DNA of 64,000 bases from Paraburkholderia aromaticivorans. Lineage in GTDB: Bacteria; Pseudomonadota; Gammaproteobacteria; Burkholderiales; Burkholderiaceae. Below the pieces are notes generated by a model, which searched no databases, had not been told where the DNA came from, and saw only the letters and a program-made list of their open reading frames with translations. The stretch spans positions 1,674,001 to 1,738,000 of the forward strand of contig NZ_CP022990.1 in NCBI RefSeq assembly GCF_002278075.1. The letters are read 5' to 3'. Position 1 is the stretch's first letter. Every line of letters starts with the position of its first letter. A program made the position numbers and the translations under genes. Positions 51,674-61,014 of the stretch are shown here, piece by piece.

Positions 51674-51999
51674 AACAAGTCCTTTCATTGTTTGGGACGG
51701 CGCCGAGTATAAACGCACTTCTGAAAGGCGTTTGTAACCACGTCGCTTCGCACCCGTAAGACGTGTAACAAAATAATCCGGGAGAAGTCGAGGGGGCGCG
51801 TTTCGTGGGGCCGAACGAGGCAATGCCGACGCGCACGGTGTTGGGCACACGGGTTTGAATGGCCTCGGACTGAACACGAAAAGAAGGTCGCCGGCTACTT
51901 TGCCGGCGATCTTATGGATAGCGAATCATTCAGTCTGGCGTGGCCGCGCGACGGGCGGCCCATCGTGGACCGCCGGCCCGCCAACCGCGTGTTCAAAAC
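51674..51999. other. Intergenic region holding the phosphatase terminator
   Basis: 326 bp without a gene; contains the terminator of the upstream phosphatase gene (51886-51911) and presumably the glycine-zipper promoter, for which I see no clear boxes. Confidence 0.45.
51886..51911 (-). terminator. Intrinsic terminator of the purple acid phosphatase gene
   Basis: On the minus strand a GC-rich stem (GCCGGCGAC with its complement, one G-U pair, 6-nt loop) is followed by TTCTTTTCG. Confidence 0.75.
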
Positions 52000-53691
52000 T
52001 TATCTGCGCCGCGTCTTCTTCAGTTCGATGGTCTCGAACAATTCGTAGTTCTGGGTCGGTGTCTGATCCGCGCCGGGCGCGTGATAGTAGTTCATCGTAA
52101 TCGTGGTCTCGCCACCGGGATGTCCGGGATCATGATCGAACACCGCAATGCCGTAACCGGTGCCGGTGTCGCGTTGTGCCGACCAGATCGCATCCTCCAC
52201 GGCGTCCGCGCCCGCGCGCACGAATGTCCCGGCCGTCGCCCCTGCCACCGGGCGGTTGGGCCGCGTGAAGATGCGCGCTTGCGGCAGCCCCGTGCCGGCA
52301 TCCACGCCATACACATCCAGCGGCGCGCTCGTGCCGCCGCCGCCGAGGATCAGGTGAATCGTGCCGTGGCTCGTATCGAACGTCGACGCGCCCGAAGACA
52401 CGGCGGACATCACCGGCTTCGGCTGCAACGTATCCACTGGCTGGCCCGTCGCGATGTCGGTGCCCCTGTTGTGATTGCAGCCACGCACAGGGAAACTCCG
52501 CTCATAGTCGTGATCGTGGCCGCACAGCACCAGGTCGACGCCGTAGCGGTCGAACAGCGGCAGCCAGGCTTCGCGAATGCCTTTGTCGGAACCGTTGCCG
52601 GTCTTCGATGAACTCAGCGCATCCTGATGCATCTGGACGACGATCCAGTCGACCTCGTCGTCTTCGGCCGCGCGGCGCAACGTCCTCTCGAGCCATCGCG
52701 TCTGCTCGCCGGCGCTATATCCGCGCACATAGAGCGACGTGCCGGGTTGAATGGGCGGATTGCCGGTGCGGGCAACCGGCACCAAAGGATCCGGGCCGGC
52801 GACGAAGGCGGCCGCGTCCTGATACACGACATCGTCCGCATCGAGCGAAATGAAGAGTACGGAGCTCACGCGAAAGCTGTACCAGCGGCCCTGAAAGCGC
52901 GTGTGATTGTCCGGCAGCGTATAGCGCGAAAGATACGAGGCAAGGCCTTGCTCACCGTTATTGAACTCGAGTTCGTGGTTGCCCGGACACGGCATCCACG
53001 GCCGGTTCGAGGCCGATGTCTGGCAGTTGTTGCCAAAATCACGCCACACTTCCGGCTGGTGCGCCGGATTCAGGTTGGCATAGCACAGGTCGCCATTGAG
53101 CAGGTGGAACAGCGGTTGAAACCGCTCGACCGCCTGCACCGCGAAGCGGCTTTGCGGCGACGACAACACCCAGCCGGTATTCGGCGTCGCGAGATCGCCA
53201 TAGCTCGTCCAGCGGAATGGCGCGCGTCCGCGCGGCGCAGTGCGAAAGCTTGCCGTGAATGGCTGAGCCGCATTGCTGTCGTTGTCCGCGCTCACGTGGT
53301 ATTCGTAGCTCGTATCGGGCTTCAGATCCCGCAAACGTGCGTGATATGTGAATACGACCTCGCCGTTCAGGCCGTCCGTATAGGTGGCCTGGACGCCATG
53401 CACCGCATGTTTGGCCGCACCCGCGCCGCCCACGCGTACTTGCGGGTTCACCGCGGGCGCCAGCGACGCCCACGAGACAGTCACCTCGCTGGTCGGATCG
53501 TTGCCCCAGGTCAGATGGACCTGCTCGGGTGTGCCGTCAGGTGCGCTGTTCGCCGCGCGCGTCGCGGATGAAAGCGTGCCTGCCGCCGTGGCGAGACTGG
53601 ATGCGCCGGCCAACTTCAGGAAGCCACGGCGCGAGACGATGGAAGCACCGTGATCGGTCGGTGATGCCTTGGGGATTTTGCTGTTCGACAT
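52000..53691 (-). CDS. Tat-exported purple acid phosphatase / metallophosphoesterase
   Basis: The 563-aa protein has a Tat signal (SRRGFLKLAGASSLATAAGT, about 20-39), a fibronectin-like purple-acid-phosphatase N-terminal domain (VHLTWGNDPTSEVTVSWAS), and a metallophosphatase domain with SYGDLA, NGDLCYAN, PCPGNHELEF, VQMHQDA and LCGHDHDYERSF, the dinuclear metal ligands. It should be a periplasmic or secreted phosphatase acting on phosphate esters. A Pho-box-like sequence lies about 75-92 bp upstream. Single-gene unit ending in an intrinsic terminator. Confidence 0.92.
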   Translation of the reverse strand: MSNSKIPKASPTDHGASIVSRRGFLKLAGASSLATAAGTLSSATRAANSAPDGTPEQVHLTWGNDPTSEVTVSWASLAPAVNPQVRVGGAGAAKHAVHGVQATYTDGLNGEVVFTYHARLRDLKPDTSYEYHVSADNDSNAAQPFTASFRTAPRGRAPFRWTSYGDLATPNTGWVLSSPQSRFAVQAVERFQPLFHLLNGDLCYANLNPAHQPEVWRDFGNNCQTSASNRPWMPCPGNHELEFNNGEQGLASYLSRYTLPDNHTRFQGRWYSFRVSSVLFISLDADDVVYQDAAAFVAGPDPLVPVARTGNPPIQPGTSLYVRGYSAGEQTRWLERTLRRAAEDDEVDWIVVQMHQDALSSSKTGNGSDKGIREAWLPLFDRYGVDLVLCGHDHDYERSFPVRGCNHNRGTDIATGQPVDTLQPKPVMSAVSSGASTFDTSHGTIHLILGGGGTSAPLDVYGVDAGTGLPQARIFTRPNRPVAGATAGTFVRAGADAVEDAIWSAQRDTGTGYGIAVFDHDPGHPGGETTITMNYYHAPGADQTPTQNYELFETIELKKTRRR

Positions 53692-54070
53692 GTCTGGTGT
53701 TGTTGTACGGAGGTGGAAGGACGCCGGCGCATGAGCCTGACGACAACCATCCTAGGCGCCAGGTTATGACACCCGGATGAAACCGCTCAAAGCAGACAAT
53801 CTCATCCGTCCACTCCGCATTGCAATTCAGACGATCGACGGTTTGGCAAACCGATAGATATTTTATTATTAAGAACGCAAAGGGCGCCTATTAAGATTAT
53901 TCATCCACAGGTCATCCTTTAGTGCGGGGCAATGGAATAACCAACAGGGCTGGCGATAATTGCCGAATGGGCGCATGCGGCAATCTTTTCCCGCGAGCGA
54001 ATAAACGAAATGGCAATGAACTGACACCGCGCAGAACCGGCGCAGATTTCATATTTGGCAAGCGCAACGG
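53692..54070. other. Intergenic region upstream of the phosphatase
   Basis: 379 bp with no gene. Contains the Pho-box-like site (53762-53783), a dyad GGTTTG-N0-GCAAACC region near 53839, and AT-rich sequence; no further assignment. Confidence 0.45.
53762..53783 (-). promoter_or_regulatory. Pho-box-like direct repeat
   Basis: On the minus strand GTTTCAT-N4-GTGTCAT-AACC reproduces the 11-bp phased CTGTCAT repeats of a PhoB box with 5 of 7 and 6 of 7 matches, upstream of a phosphatase gene. Confidence 0.45.
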
Positions 54071-54490
54071 CTAGCGTCCCGGCGGTTGCGGATTATTCGC
54101 GGGATTGGTGTCGAATCTGGAGATGCGCTGTATTCCCTCCTGGCTGACCAGTTCCGATAGTTGGCTCTCCATGAGATCCGTGACCTCCTTGCCGTAAACC
54201 TCGCCGCCGTTCACGTAGACGGTAAACGAGCGCAAGTACCTGGCTTTCTTCTCCGCGTTCTCGATCGTCTCGCGGGTCCACTGATAGAGCGGATAATTTT
54301 CCGTGCCCTGCCGTTCCGCTTCGCGCACATAGTCGGCGAATGCGTCGAACTGACATTTCAGCGTTGCGTCGTGTCTGCGCAGCACCTCATGAAGCGCGCT
54401 ATGCGAAGCACCCGCCGGATCAGCACGCAAAGCGTCGGCCAGTTCCGGCGAAACGGTAAGACGCAGCTGGAATTGCAGAGTGGGCTCCAT
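54071..54490 (-). CDS. Hypothetical protein paired with the GGDEF-EAL gene
   Basis: The 139-aa cytoplasmic protein reads as LQFQLRLTVSPELADALRAD, then HDATLKCQFDAFADYVREAE and YLRSFTVYVNGGEVYGKEVT. No signal peptide or membrane segment. It begins 30 bp after the GGDEF-EAL gene on the same strand, so it is likely co-expressed with it and could be a partner or regulator. I do not recognise the family; the ribosome-binding site is moderate. Confidence 0.7.
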   Translation of the reverse strand: MEPTLQFQLRLTVSPELADALRADPAGASHSALHEVLRRHDATLKCQFDAFADYVREAERQGTENYPLYQWTRETIENAEKKARYLRSFTVYVNGGEVYGKEVTDLMESQLSELVSQEGIQRISRFDTNPANNPQPPGR

Positions 54491-54520
54491 ATCGGCCTCG
54501 GTGTCGGAATTGACGGACGC

Positions 54521-56452
54521 TCATTCCTTCGCGGAATGCGCTGCGGTTTTTTCTTCGATCCGCGCGATCTCGTGCCCCTGCACTGGCTTGCCAAGCAGAA
54601 AACCCTGAGCATGCGTGCATCCGCACAAGCGCACGAAATCCAGCTGTTCTTGCGTCTCGATGCCCTCCGCCGTGGTCGGCATACCGATTTCGCGCGCCAA
54701 TGCCACGATCCCACGCACCACCGCAGCCGACTCCCGGCGATGCACGGACTCCTTGACGAAAGAACTATCGATTTTGAGCTTGTCGAACGAAAAACGCACG
54801 AGGGTCGACATGGTCGAAAAGCCGGTGCCGAAATCGTCGAGCGCGAGACCGATGCCCATGGCTTGCAGCCTCGCGATGTTGCGCCGGGTGACGACATCGT
54901 CGTTCAACAGCACCGTTTCCGTGACCTCGATATTCAGCCGCTGCGGCGCAAGCCTGGTCTTGCGCAGAATCCCCGCGACGGTCGAGGCAAACGACTCCTC
55001 GCGCAATTGCACGGGCGACACATTGACGGCGACCGTAACCTTGTCTTGCCAGGTCACCGCTTCCTTGCACGATTGCAGCAATGCCCATTGACCCAAGGCC
55101 AGAATGAGGCCGGTACGTTCGGCGGTGGGGATGAATGATGACGGCGCAAGCTCGCCCCGGGTCGGGTGGGTCCAGCGTATCAGCGCCTCGCGGCCGCAGA
55201 CCGCGCCGCTGCTGAGATCGACGATAGGCTGATATTCCATGCGCAAGCCGCTGAACGAATGCAGCGCGCCCTCCAGATCGCTGCGCAGAAGGCTCAGGCT
55301 TTCATCCGACGCGTGCCTCGCGGCATCGAAAATGGCGAACGCGCTCTTGCCGCTGCGTTTCACCGCATATAACGCACGATCGGCGCAAATCAGCAATTGC
55401 GGGCCGGTTCTCGCGTGTTCGGGATAGAGCGAAACCCCGACGCTCGCGCCGATATGCACGAGCGCCTCGCGCAGCGCGAACGGGCGCGCCAGGGTCTTCA
55501 CAATGCGGTCGGCCAGGATCCGGACGTCGCGGGCCTGGCCGCCACCATCGGAAAACGCCACGAACTCATCGCCGGCCAGGCGTCCTACGAGATCGCAGCT
55601 CGGCAAGATTTCGCGCAACCGGATTGCGGCTTCCTGAAGGATTTGATCGCCGGCGGCATGGCCGAGACTGTCGTTGATAGCCTTGAATCCGTCCAGATCG
55701 ATCAGTAGAACAGCGAACGATTCGTCTTTGCGTAACGCGCCCTTCTCCGTGCGTTCCAGCAGAAGCTCGCTGATACGCGTGCGATTAGGCAGGCCCGTGA
55801 GGCTGTCGTGATGGGCGAGCCGATGGCTGTTTTCCCGCGCGAGAAGCAGCGCAACCGTGTCGCGATTGCTGCGCACAGCAACCGTGAAAAAACCGGCCGC
55901 GCAAAAGGGCGCCTGAAACAGCAACACCAGTTTGCCGGACCCCGGAGAGAGCGCCGCGCCGAGCGCGAGGGGCACGAGAATAAAGGTGATCTGCAGCATG
56001 ACGAGCCGGGGCGTGCCGGCATTGCGTCCCGCCAATCCGCCGATAACGCCCACGGCGCAAACGTTGCCGAGCAGAAAAAGTGTTTGATCGCCGCTGATGT
56101 TGCAGAGCAATGCGCCGAAACCGAATAGCAGGCTCCAGAGCAGGCTCGCGAACAGAAACGCGGAGGTTGGAGTGGGCTGGCTGCTGGCGCTGCGCGAGCA
56201 GTTCAGCCAGATCAACGCGAGCCGTGCCATTAGCAGCGCGACAACGGCGGCGCCCCAGCTTGCGTAAAGAGGTTGGGGATGGAGATAGTACGCGGTCGCG
56301 CAGACGCTGATTTCGCAAACCGACGCAAACACGATCGACGAGGTGCGCGTGAACAGATTCGCAAGCAATATCTGCCGGTTGTCCGCGCTCAGGCCTTCAG
56401 AGGATGAGACGACCCACTTGAAAAATGGAGACCTTGGTTCGCTGAAAGCCAT
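54521..56452 (-). CDS. Membrane GGDEF-EAL protein (cyclic-di-GMP turnover)
   Basis: The 643-aa protein has an N-terminal membrane sensor of about six helices (25-195, MASE-like), a GGDEF domain (about 215-375) with the active-site variant AGDEF (GRLAGDEFVAF), and an EAL domain (about 385-635) with EALIRW, DDFGTGFSTMS and KIDSSFV. Both active sites look capable: AGDEF is tolerated in active cyclases, and all EAL metal ligands are visible. Product direction cannot be told. Start at ATG 56452; a frame from 56515 lacks a ribosome-binding site. Confidence 0.9.
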   Translation of the reverse strand: MAFSEPRSPFFKWVVSSSEGLSADNRQILLANLFTRTSSIVFASVCEISVCATAYYLHPQPLYASWGAAVVALLMARLALIWLNCSRSASSQPTPTSAFLFASLLWSLLFGFGALLCNISGDQTLFLLGNVCAVGVIGGLAGRNAGTPRLVMLQITFILVPLALGAALSPGSGKLVLLFQAPFCAAGFFTVAVRSNRDTVALLLARENSHRLAHHDSLTGLPNRTRISELLLERTEKGALRKDESFAVLLIDLDGFKAINDSLGHAAGDQILQEAAIRLREILPSCDLVGRLAGDEFVAFSDGGGQARDVRILADRIVKTLARPFALREALVHIGASVGVSLYPEHARTGPQLLICADRALYAVKRSGKSAFAIFDAARHASDESLSLLRSDLEGALHSFSGLRMEYQPIVDLSSGAVCGREALIRWTHPTRGELAPSSFIPTAERTGLILALGQWALLQSCKEAVTWQDKVTVAVNVSPVQLREESFASTVAGILRKTRLAPQRLNIEVTETVLLNDDVVTRRNIARLQAMGIGLALDDFGTGFSTMSTLVRFSFDKLKIDSSFVKESVHRRESAAVVRGIVALAREIGMPTTAEGIETQEQLDFVRLCGCTHAQGFLLGKPVQGHEIARIEEKTAAHSAKE

Positions 56453-56619
56453 GACCTGCGCATTTTTATGGTTGGTGGACCGAAAACGGGTTGTTTTGCA
56501 ATTCTTGATTTGCAATTATTACGCAAGCATAAAGTAGCAGGTTTATTCGACTGAGGAAATGCCCCCGGTCACGGGCAAGGAGAAAAATTTACGGATCGGC
56601 GCGGTTGATTGCCTGCGAT

Positions 56620-57558
56620 TTACCGCGCTCCACGCGGCTTGCGCTTCACCCTTGCGTGTTCACGATGCGCGGCGGCGTACTCGCGCATCATGTCGATGAG
56701 CGCCCGTAACCCGGCAGGCGCATGACGACGGCCGGGATAGTACAAACACAGACCGTCCAGCGGCGGCGTCCAGTCCTCCAGCACGCGCACCAGTGTACCC
56801 GCCTCCAGATCCGCGGCGACATTCCATTCCGTCAGATACGTCACACCGAGACCGGCGCGCGCCGCTTCCAGCATCAAGCTCGGTTCGTCGAGCGTCAGCG
56901 CGCCTTTTCCGTCGATACGCATGGTTTCGCCGCGGCGCTCGAATTCCCATTGATACATCGCGCCGCTCGGCATGCGCGTGCGGATACAACGGTGCGCGAG
57001 CAGATCGGCAGGCGTGCGCGGCGCTTTGTGCTGCGCGAAATAAGCGGGACTGCCGACGACAGCGAAGCGTTGCCTGTCGCCGAACGGCACCGCAATCATG
57101 TCCTGCGGCACCGTTTCGGCCAGACGGATCCCTGCGTCGAAACCTTCCACGACGATGTCGATCAGTCTGCCCTCGGTCACGAGATCGATCTTCATCTCGG
57201 GGTACCGCTGCAAGAATGCGATGAAGACCGGCATGGCCTGCCTCGCCGCGCCCACCGACGCATTGATGCGCAACGTGCCCGATAGCGTGTCGCGAAAGCT
57301 GCCGGCCTGTTCGATCGCGACGCGGATCGTCGATAGCGCGGGCGCGACGCTGTCGACGAACTGCGCGCCCGCCTCCGAAAGCGCCACGCTGCGGGTCGTA
57401 CGATTGAAGAGCCGCACGCCGATGCGCGCTTCGAGCGCCGCAACCGCGTGACTGAGCGCCGACGTCGACACGCCCAGCTCAGTCGCGGCCGCCCGGAAGC
57501 TACGATGCCGCGCCACAGCCAGTACGGCCTCCAGTTCGCCCAAACCCGATGTTTTCAT
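56620..57558 (-). CDS. LysR-family transcriptional regulator
   Basis: The 312-aa protein has the LysR winged helix (LEAVLAVARHRSFRAAATEL, GVSTSALSHAVAALEARIGV, RLFNRTTRSVALSEAG) and an effector domain. It is divergent from the aldehyde dehydrogenase gene across 99 bp, the usual arrangement for a direct activator. The basic tail (RVKRKPRGAR) is a minor oddity. Confidence 0.93.
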   Translation of the reverse strand: MKTSGLGELEAVLAVARHRSFRAAATELGVSTSALSHAVAALEARIGVRLFNRTTRSVALSEAGAQFVDSVAPALSTIRVAIEQAGSFRDTLSGTLRINASVGAARQAMPVFIAFLQRYPEMKIDLVTEGRLIDIVVEGFDAGIRLAETVPQDMIAVPFGDRQRFAVVGSPAYFAQHKAPRTPADLLAHRCIRTRMPSGAMYQWEFERRGETMRIDGKGALTLDEPSLMLEAARAGLGVTYLTEWNVAADLEAGTLVRVLEDWTPPLDGLCLYYPGRRHAPAGLRALIDMMREYAAAHREHARVKRKPRGAR

Positions 57559-57657
57559 TGTCCTGAATTGCTCAATATGACGTGCACGATTGTACGGCTA
57601 GTCAACTCAATGGCATCGGTCTATCGTGATTCGTTCGGAGCCTTCCTCGGAGCAATC

Positions 57658-59079
57658 ATGCGGATCATCGACCAGATTTATATCGACGGCGCGTTCGTCA
57701 CGCCGCACGGCAGCGACATGTTCGACCTCTTCAATCCGGCGACGGAGCAGGTGATCGGCCGCGTCCGCCTTGCAAACGCACAGGACGCGCGCGATGCCAT
57801 CGCCGCCGCGAAACGCGCGTTTCCCGCCTTCTCACGCACCAGCAAGCGTGAACGCATCGACATGCTGAAGCGGATGCATGAAGCCGTCGTGGCAAAAGAA
57901 AACGAGCTTTACGAAGCGATCACCGACGAATACGGCGCACCGGTGTCGCGCGGCCGCTGGATGGCGCGGCACGCGAGCAGCGTGTTGCTCGAAGCGGCGA
58001 AGGTATTGCAGGACTATGCATTCACGCGCCGCGCGGGCAGCGCCGAGGTCGTGATGCAACCGTTGGGCGTCGCCGGTTTGATCACCCCGTGGAATAGCGA
58101 CGCGGGCTTCATTTGCGGCAAGCTCGCCGCCGCTCTGGCCGCCGGCTGCACGGCCGTCGTCAAGCCGAGCGAGATGAGCGCGATCCAGACGCGCATCGTG
58201 ACCGAGGCATTGCATGACGCGGGCTTGCCCGCGGGCGTGTTCAACATCGTGACAGGGCGCGGGGACACCACAGGCGCGGAAATCAGCTCGCATCCCGACG
58301 TGGCCAAGCTGTCGTTCACCGGATCGACAGCTGTCGGCAAGACGATTCTGCGCGCGGCGTCCGACACATTGAAGCGGGTGACGCTCGAACTCGGCGGCAA
58401 GTCGCCCGTGATCGTGCTCGACGACGCGAACTTCGATGAAGCCGTGCCGCTCGCGATTCAGGCCGGCTTCATCAATAGCGGGCAGGCATGTATCGCGGGC
58501 ACTCGCATTCTGGTGCCGCTGCGACGGCTGCCGGAGTTCGAAGCGCGCGTGCAGGAAGAGGTCGCGCGCACCCGCGCCGGCGCTCCGCGCGATCCGAAAA
58601 CCACCGTTGGCCCGATGGTCAGCCAGAAGCAGTGGGAGCGCGTGCAGCGCTATATCCGCATCGGCATCGACGAAGGCGCGCGTCTGATTGCCGGCGGCCC
58701 GGGACGTCCGGAAGGCATGGACGCCGGTTGGTTCGTGCGCCCGACCGTGTTCAGCGACGTCACGAACGACATGACGATTGCGCGTGAGGAAATTTTCGGC
58801 CCCGTGCTGTCGATCATCGGCTATCGTGACACCGAAGAAGCCATCGCGATTGCCAACGATACGAGCTATGGCTTGCAGGCTTATGTGTTGTCGGGTGACA
58901 ACGAGCGGGCGCATGAGGTTGCGTCGAGAATCGAAGCGGGGCGCGTACTCGTCAACACGCTGGCTCATGAGCCGGCCGCGCCGTTCGGCGGCTTCAAGCA
59001 ATCCGGCATCGGGCGCGAATACGGTACGTTCGGGCTGGAAGCGTTTCTGGAGCCAAAGTCCGTGCTTGGCGTTCTCTGA
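57658..59079 (+). CDS. Aldehyde dehydrogenase family protein
   Basis: The 473-aa enzyme starts MRIIDQIYIDGAFVTPHG and contains GVAGLITPWNSDAGFICGKL, the NAD-binding FTGSTAVGK, catalytic Glu in LELGGKSP and catalytic Cys in NSGQACIAGTR. NAD(P)-dependent oxidation of an aldehyde to the acid. ATG 57658 has GGAGC upstream; the frame is open far upstream into the LysR gene, but that extension has no homology. The likely target of the divergent LysR regulator. Confidence 0.93.
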   Translation: MRIIDQIYIDGAFVTPHGSDMFDLFNPATEQVIGRVRLANAQDARDAIAAAKRAFPAFSRTSKRERIDMLKRMHEAVVAKENELYEAITDEYGAPVSRGRWMARHASSVLLEAAKVLQDYAFTRRAGSAEVVMQPLGVAGLITPWNSDAGFICGKLAAALAAGCTAVVKPSEMSAIQTRIVTEALHDAGLPAGVFNIVTGRGDTTGAEISSHPDVAKLSFTGSTAVGKTILRAASDTLKRVTLELGGKSPVIVLDDANFDEAVPLAIQAGFINSGQACIAGTRILVPLRRLPEFEARVQEEVARTRAGAPRDPKTTVGPMVSQKQWERVQRYIRIGIDEGARLIAGGPGRPEGMDAGWFVRPTVFSDVTNDMTIAREEIFGPVLSIIGYRDTEEAIAIANDTSYGLQAYVLSGDNERAHEVASRIEAGRVLVNTLAHEPAAPFGGFKQSGIGREYGTFGLEAFLEPKSVLGVL

Positions 59080-59244
59080 CGCGCAGCGTGCGGAAAAACG
59101 CCGGCTCGCATTGGTTTCCAAACGCACACGGTATCTTGCGCGACATTCTGGACGAGTCGAGTATCGCGGTACGATGCCGTATAGTGGATGCACCGCTGAT
59201 CTCCAGCGGACTGCCCGCACTTTGGCGCGATGGGGGACCACAAA

Positions 59245-59583
59245 ATGACAGTCGCAAGTACATCGATGAACGGCTCTCACGAACCCGTGCCGGAATCGCT
59301 GCAGACCTTGGTCGAGTATCTCGAACTTTCGCTCGACAAGGCGGCGAGCGTGGTCATGACACGCCATACCACCGACGCCTGCACGGTCTACCTGGGCGAC
59401 CCGGCCGGCCTGCTCGACGAAATGAAGAAGGTCGGCACGATCTCCATTCCGCTCGCCAATGACATGCTGGAGCTGACCCGCTCGGGCGTCAACGAGATGG
59501 AAATCGGCGGGCAAGCCTACCGCTTCGTGCGCACTTTCACGCAAGTCGAGAACGCCGCAGCGGTTGTTTTCTCCGCGGCTTAG
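59245..59583 (+). CDS. Hypothetical protein
   Basis: The 112-aa protein MTVASTSMNGSHEPVPESLQ is a small alpha/beta protein with AASVVMTRHTTDACTVYLGD and EIGGQAYRFVRTFTQVENAA. GGGGGA lies 9 bp upstream of ATG 59245. No signal peptide or membrane segment. It lies between the dehydrogenase and the trpS attenuator and is probably its own unit. Family not recognised. Confidence 0.65.
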   Translation: MTVASTSMNGSHEPVPESLQTLVEYLELSLDKAASVVMTRHTTDACTVYLGDPAGLLDEMKKVGTISIPLANDMLELTRSGVNEMEIGGQAYRFVRTFTQVENAAAVVFSAA

Positions 59584-59738
59584 ACGCTAGCGCGCGACGG
59601 CGGTCTCGCGTGCGTGAGCCACATGTGGTTCGCCTATGGGCCACGTATGGGCCACGCGTTTGGGCCGTCCGCGCGCCCTGAGCGCGGCTGTCGGGAAAGC
59701 GACCGTGGCGCCGGTCAACGATGCTATCCGGTGCGCCG

Positions 59739-59769
59739 TTGACGGCACGGCGATCCGCCGCGTTATACT
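59739..59769 (+). promoter_or_regulatory. Promoter of the trpS attenuator transcript
   Basis: TTGACG (59739-59744) and TATACT (59764-59769) are 19 bp apart. The expected start, 6-8 bp after the -10, falls on or next to the ATG of the leader peptide (59776). Confidence 0.6.
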
Positions 59770-59775
59770 CTCCTC

Positions 59776-59820
59776 ATGGATACGAAGCCGATCACGCTGA
59801 ATTGTTGGTGGCGCGCCTGA
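59776..59820 (+). CDS. trpS leader peptide with tandem Trp codons
   Basis: The 14-codon frame encodes MDTKPITLNCWWRA and ends with TGA. Two adjacent TGG codons (59806-59811) lie three codons before the stop, the hallmark of tryptophan attenuation. There is no Shine-Dalgarno sequence, and the promoter position suggests the mRNA begins at the AUG, so translation is probably leaderless. Followed by mutually exclusive antiterminator and terminator structures and then trpS. Confidence 0.85.
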   Translation: MDTKPITLNCWWRA

Positions 59821-59824
59821 TTTA

Positions 59825-59888
59825 GGCGGCCCCGTTTCCACTCGTCCATCGAAACGTGATGCCGCCAGTCCTGGCGGCATTTTCGTTT
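59825..59888 (+). promoter_or_regulatory. Transcription attenuator (antiterminator and intrinsic terminator) of trpS
   Basis: Terminator: ATGCCGCC and GGCGGCAT (59859-59880) form an 8-bp stem, extendable to 10, followed by TTTTCGTTT. Antiterminator: GGCGGC (59825-59830) can pair with GCCGCC (59861-59866) of the terminator's left arm, with CGTTTC (59833-59838) pairing with GAAACG (59851-59856) inside. CGCCT, overlapping the last leader codons (59814-59818), can pair with AGGCG (59824-59828) as the protector. A ribosome at the stop codon covers 59825-59830 and allows termination; one stalled at the Trp codons leaves it free. Confidence 0.85.
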
Positions 59889-59934
59889 CTGCGCGCTGAC
59901 GGCTGGTGGTATCGACAAACGCAGAACCCAGACC

Positions 59935-60963
59935 ATGACAGACGCAAACCAGACCACGAAACAACCCATTATCCTCACCGGCGACCGAACCACCGGCCCG
60001 CTTCATCTCGGCCACTACATCGGCTCGCTGCGCTCGCGCGTGCAGCTTCAGCACGAAGCGCAGCAATTCCTCCTGCTTGCCGATGCGCAGGCCATGACCG
60101 ATAACGTGGGCCGCCACCAGAAAGTCACTGAAAACGTTATCGAGGTGGCGCTCGACTATCTGGCGGTCGGCATCGACCCGGCCAAGTCGACCATCTTCAT
60201 CCAGTCGCAGGTGCCGGAACTGGCGGAACTGTCGCAGTATCTGCTGAATCTTGTGACGGTCGCGCGCCTCGAACGCAACCCGACCATCAAGGCGGAAATC
60301 GTGCTGCGCGGTTTCGAGCGCGACATCCCCGCCGGCTTTCTGACCTACCCGGTCAGCCAGGCTGCGGACATCACGGCGTTCAAGGCAACGCGCGTGCCGG
60401 TCGGCGACGACCAGTTGCCGATGATCGAACAAACCAATGAACTGGTGCGCCGCTTCAATAACACGGTCGACAAACAGGTGCTGGTGGAATGCGAAGCGGT
60501 GCTCTCGCACGTGGCGCGGCTGCCGGGCATAGACGGCAAAGCCAAGATGAGCAAGTCGCTGGGTAACGCCATTACGCTGGGCGCGACTCCGGACGAGATC
60601 ACCAAGGCCGTGAACAACATGTACACGGACCCCAACCATCTGCGCGTCAGCGATCCGGGCCAGGTCGAAGGCAACGTTGTGTTCGCGTTCCTCGACGCGT
60701 TCGAGCCCGACGTACCGAAGGTCGACGAACTCAAGGCACACTACCGCCGCGGCGGCCTTGGCGACAGCGTGGTCAAGCGCGCGCTCAACGAACGGCTGCA
60801 ATCGATGCTCGCCCCCATTCGCGAGCGCCGCCGCGAATTCGAGACCGACCGCGCCGAGGTGCTGAACATCCTGCGCCGCGGGACCTTGCGCGCGCGGGAA
60901 GTGGCGGGCGCGACGGTGTCGGAGGTGAAGGGCGCGCTCGGCCTGAATTATTTCCAGAACTGA
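59935..60963 (+). CDS. trpS: Tryptophanyl-tRNA synthetase
   Basis: The 342-aa class I synthetase has the HIGH motif [11 protein letters not shown] (about 20-30) and KMSKS (about 204-208) and charges tRNA-Trp with tryptophan. Its wording ([50 protein letters not shown]) is closer to TrpRS of the lactic-acid-bacteria type than to the roughly 400-aa enzyme I would expect as the housekeeping copy in Burkholderiaceae, so it may be a second, inducible TrpRS. That comparison is from memory. Expression is controlled by the leader-peptide attenuator just upstream, so it should rise when charged tRNA-Trp is low. Convergent with the gene at 61015. Confidence 0.93.
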   Translation: MTDANQTTKQPIILTGDRTTGPLHLGHYIGSLRSRVQLQHEAQQFLLLADAQAMTDNVGRHQKVTENVIEVALDYLAVGIDPAKSTIFIQSQVPELAELSQYLLNLVTVARLERNPTIKAEIVLRGFERDIPAGFLTYPVSQAADITAFKATRVPVGDDQLPMIEQTNELVRRFNNTVDKQVLVECEAVLSHVARLPGIDGKAKMSKSLGNAITLGATPDEITKAVNNMYTDPNHLRVSDPGQVEGNVVFAFLDAFEPDVPKVDELKAHYRRGGLGDSVVKRALNERLQSMLAPIRERRREFETDRAEVLNILRRGTLRAREVAGATVSEVKGALGLNYFQN

Positions 60964-61014
60964 GCGCCGCGCGGCGGCGGGACGCCCCATGGTCAGGGGC
61001 TCCGCCTTGCCGCC

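Noticed and set aside
59587..60990. 467-codon open frame antisense to trpS
   Set aside because: It is a high-GC shadow frame with no ribosome-binding site or recognisable domain, and it opposes a certain gene.
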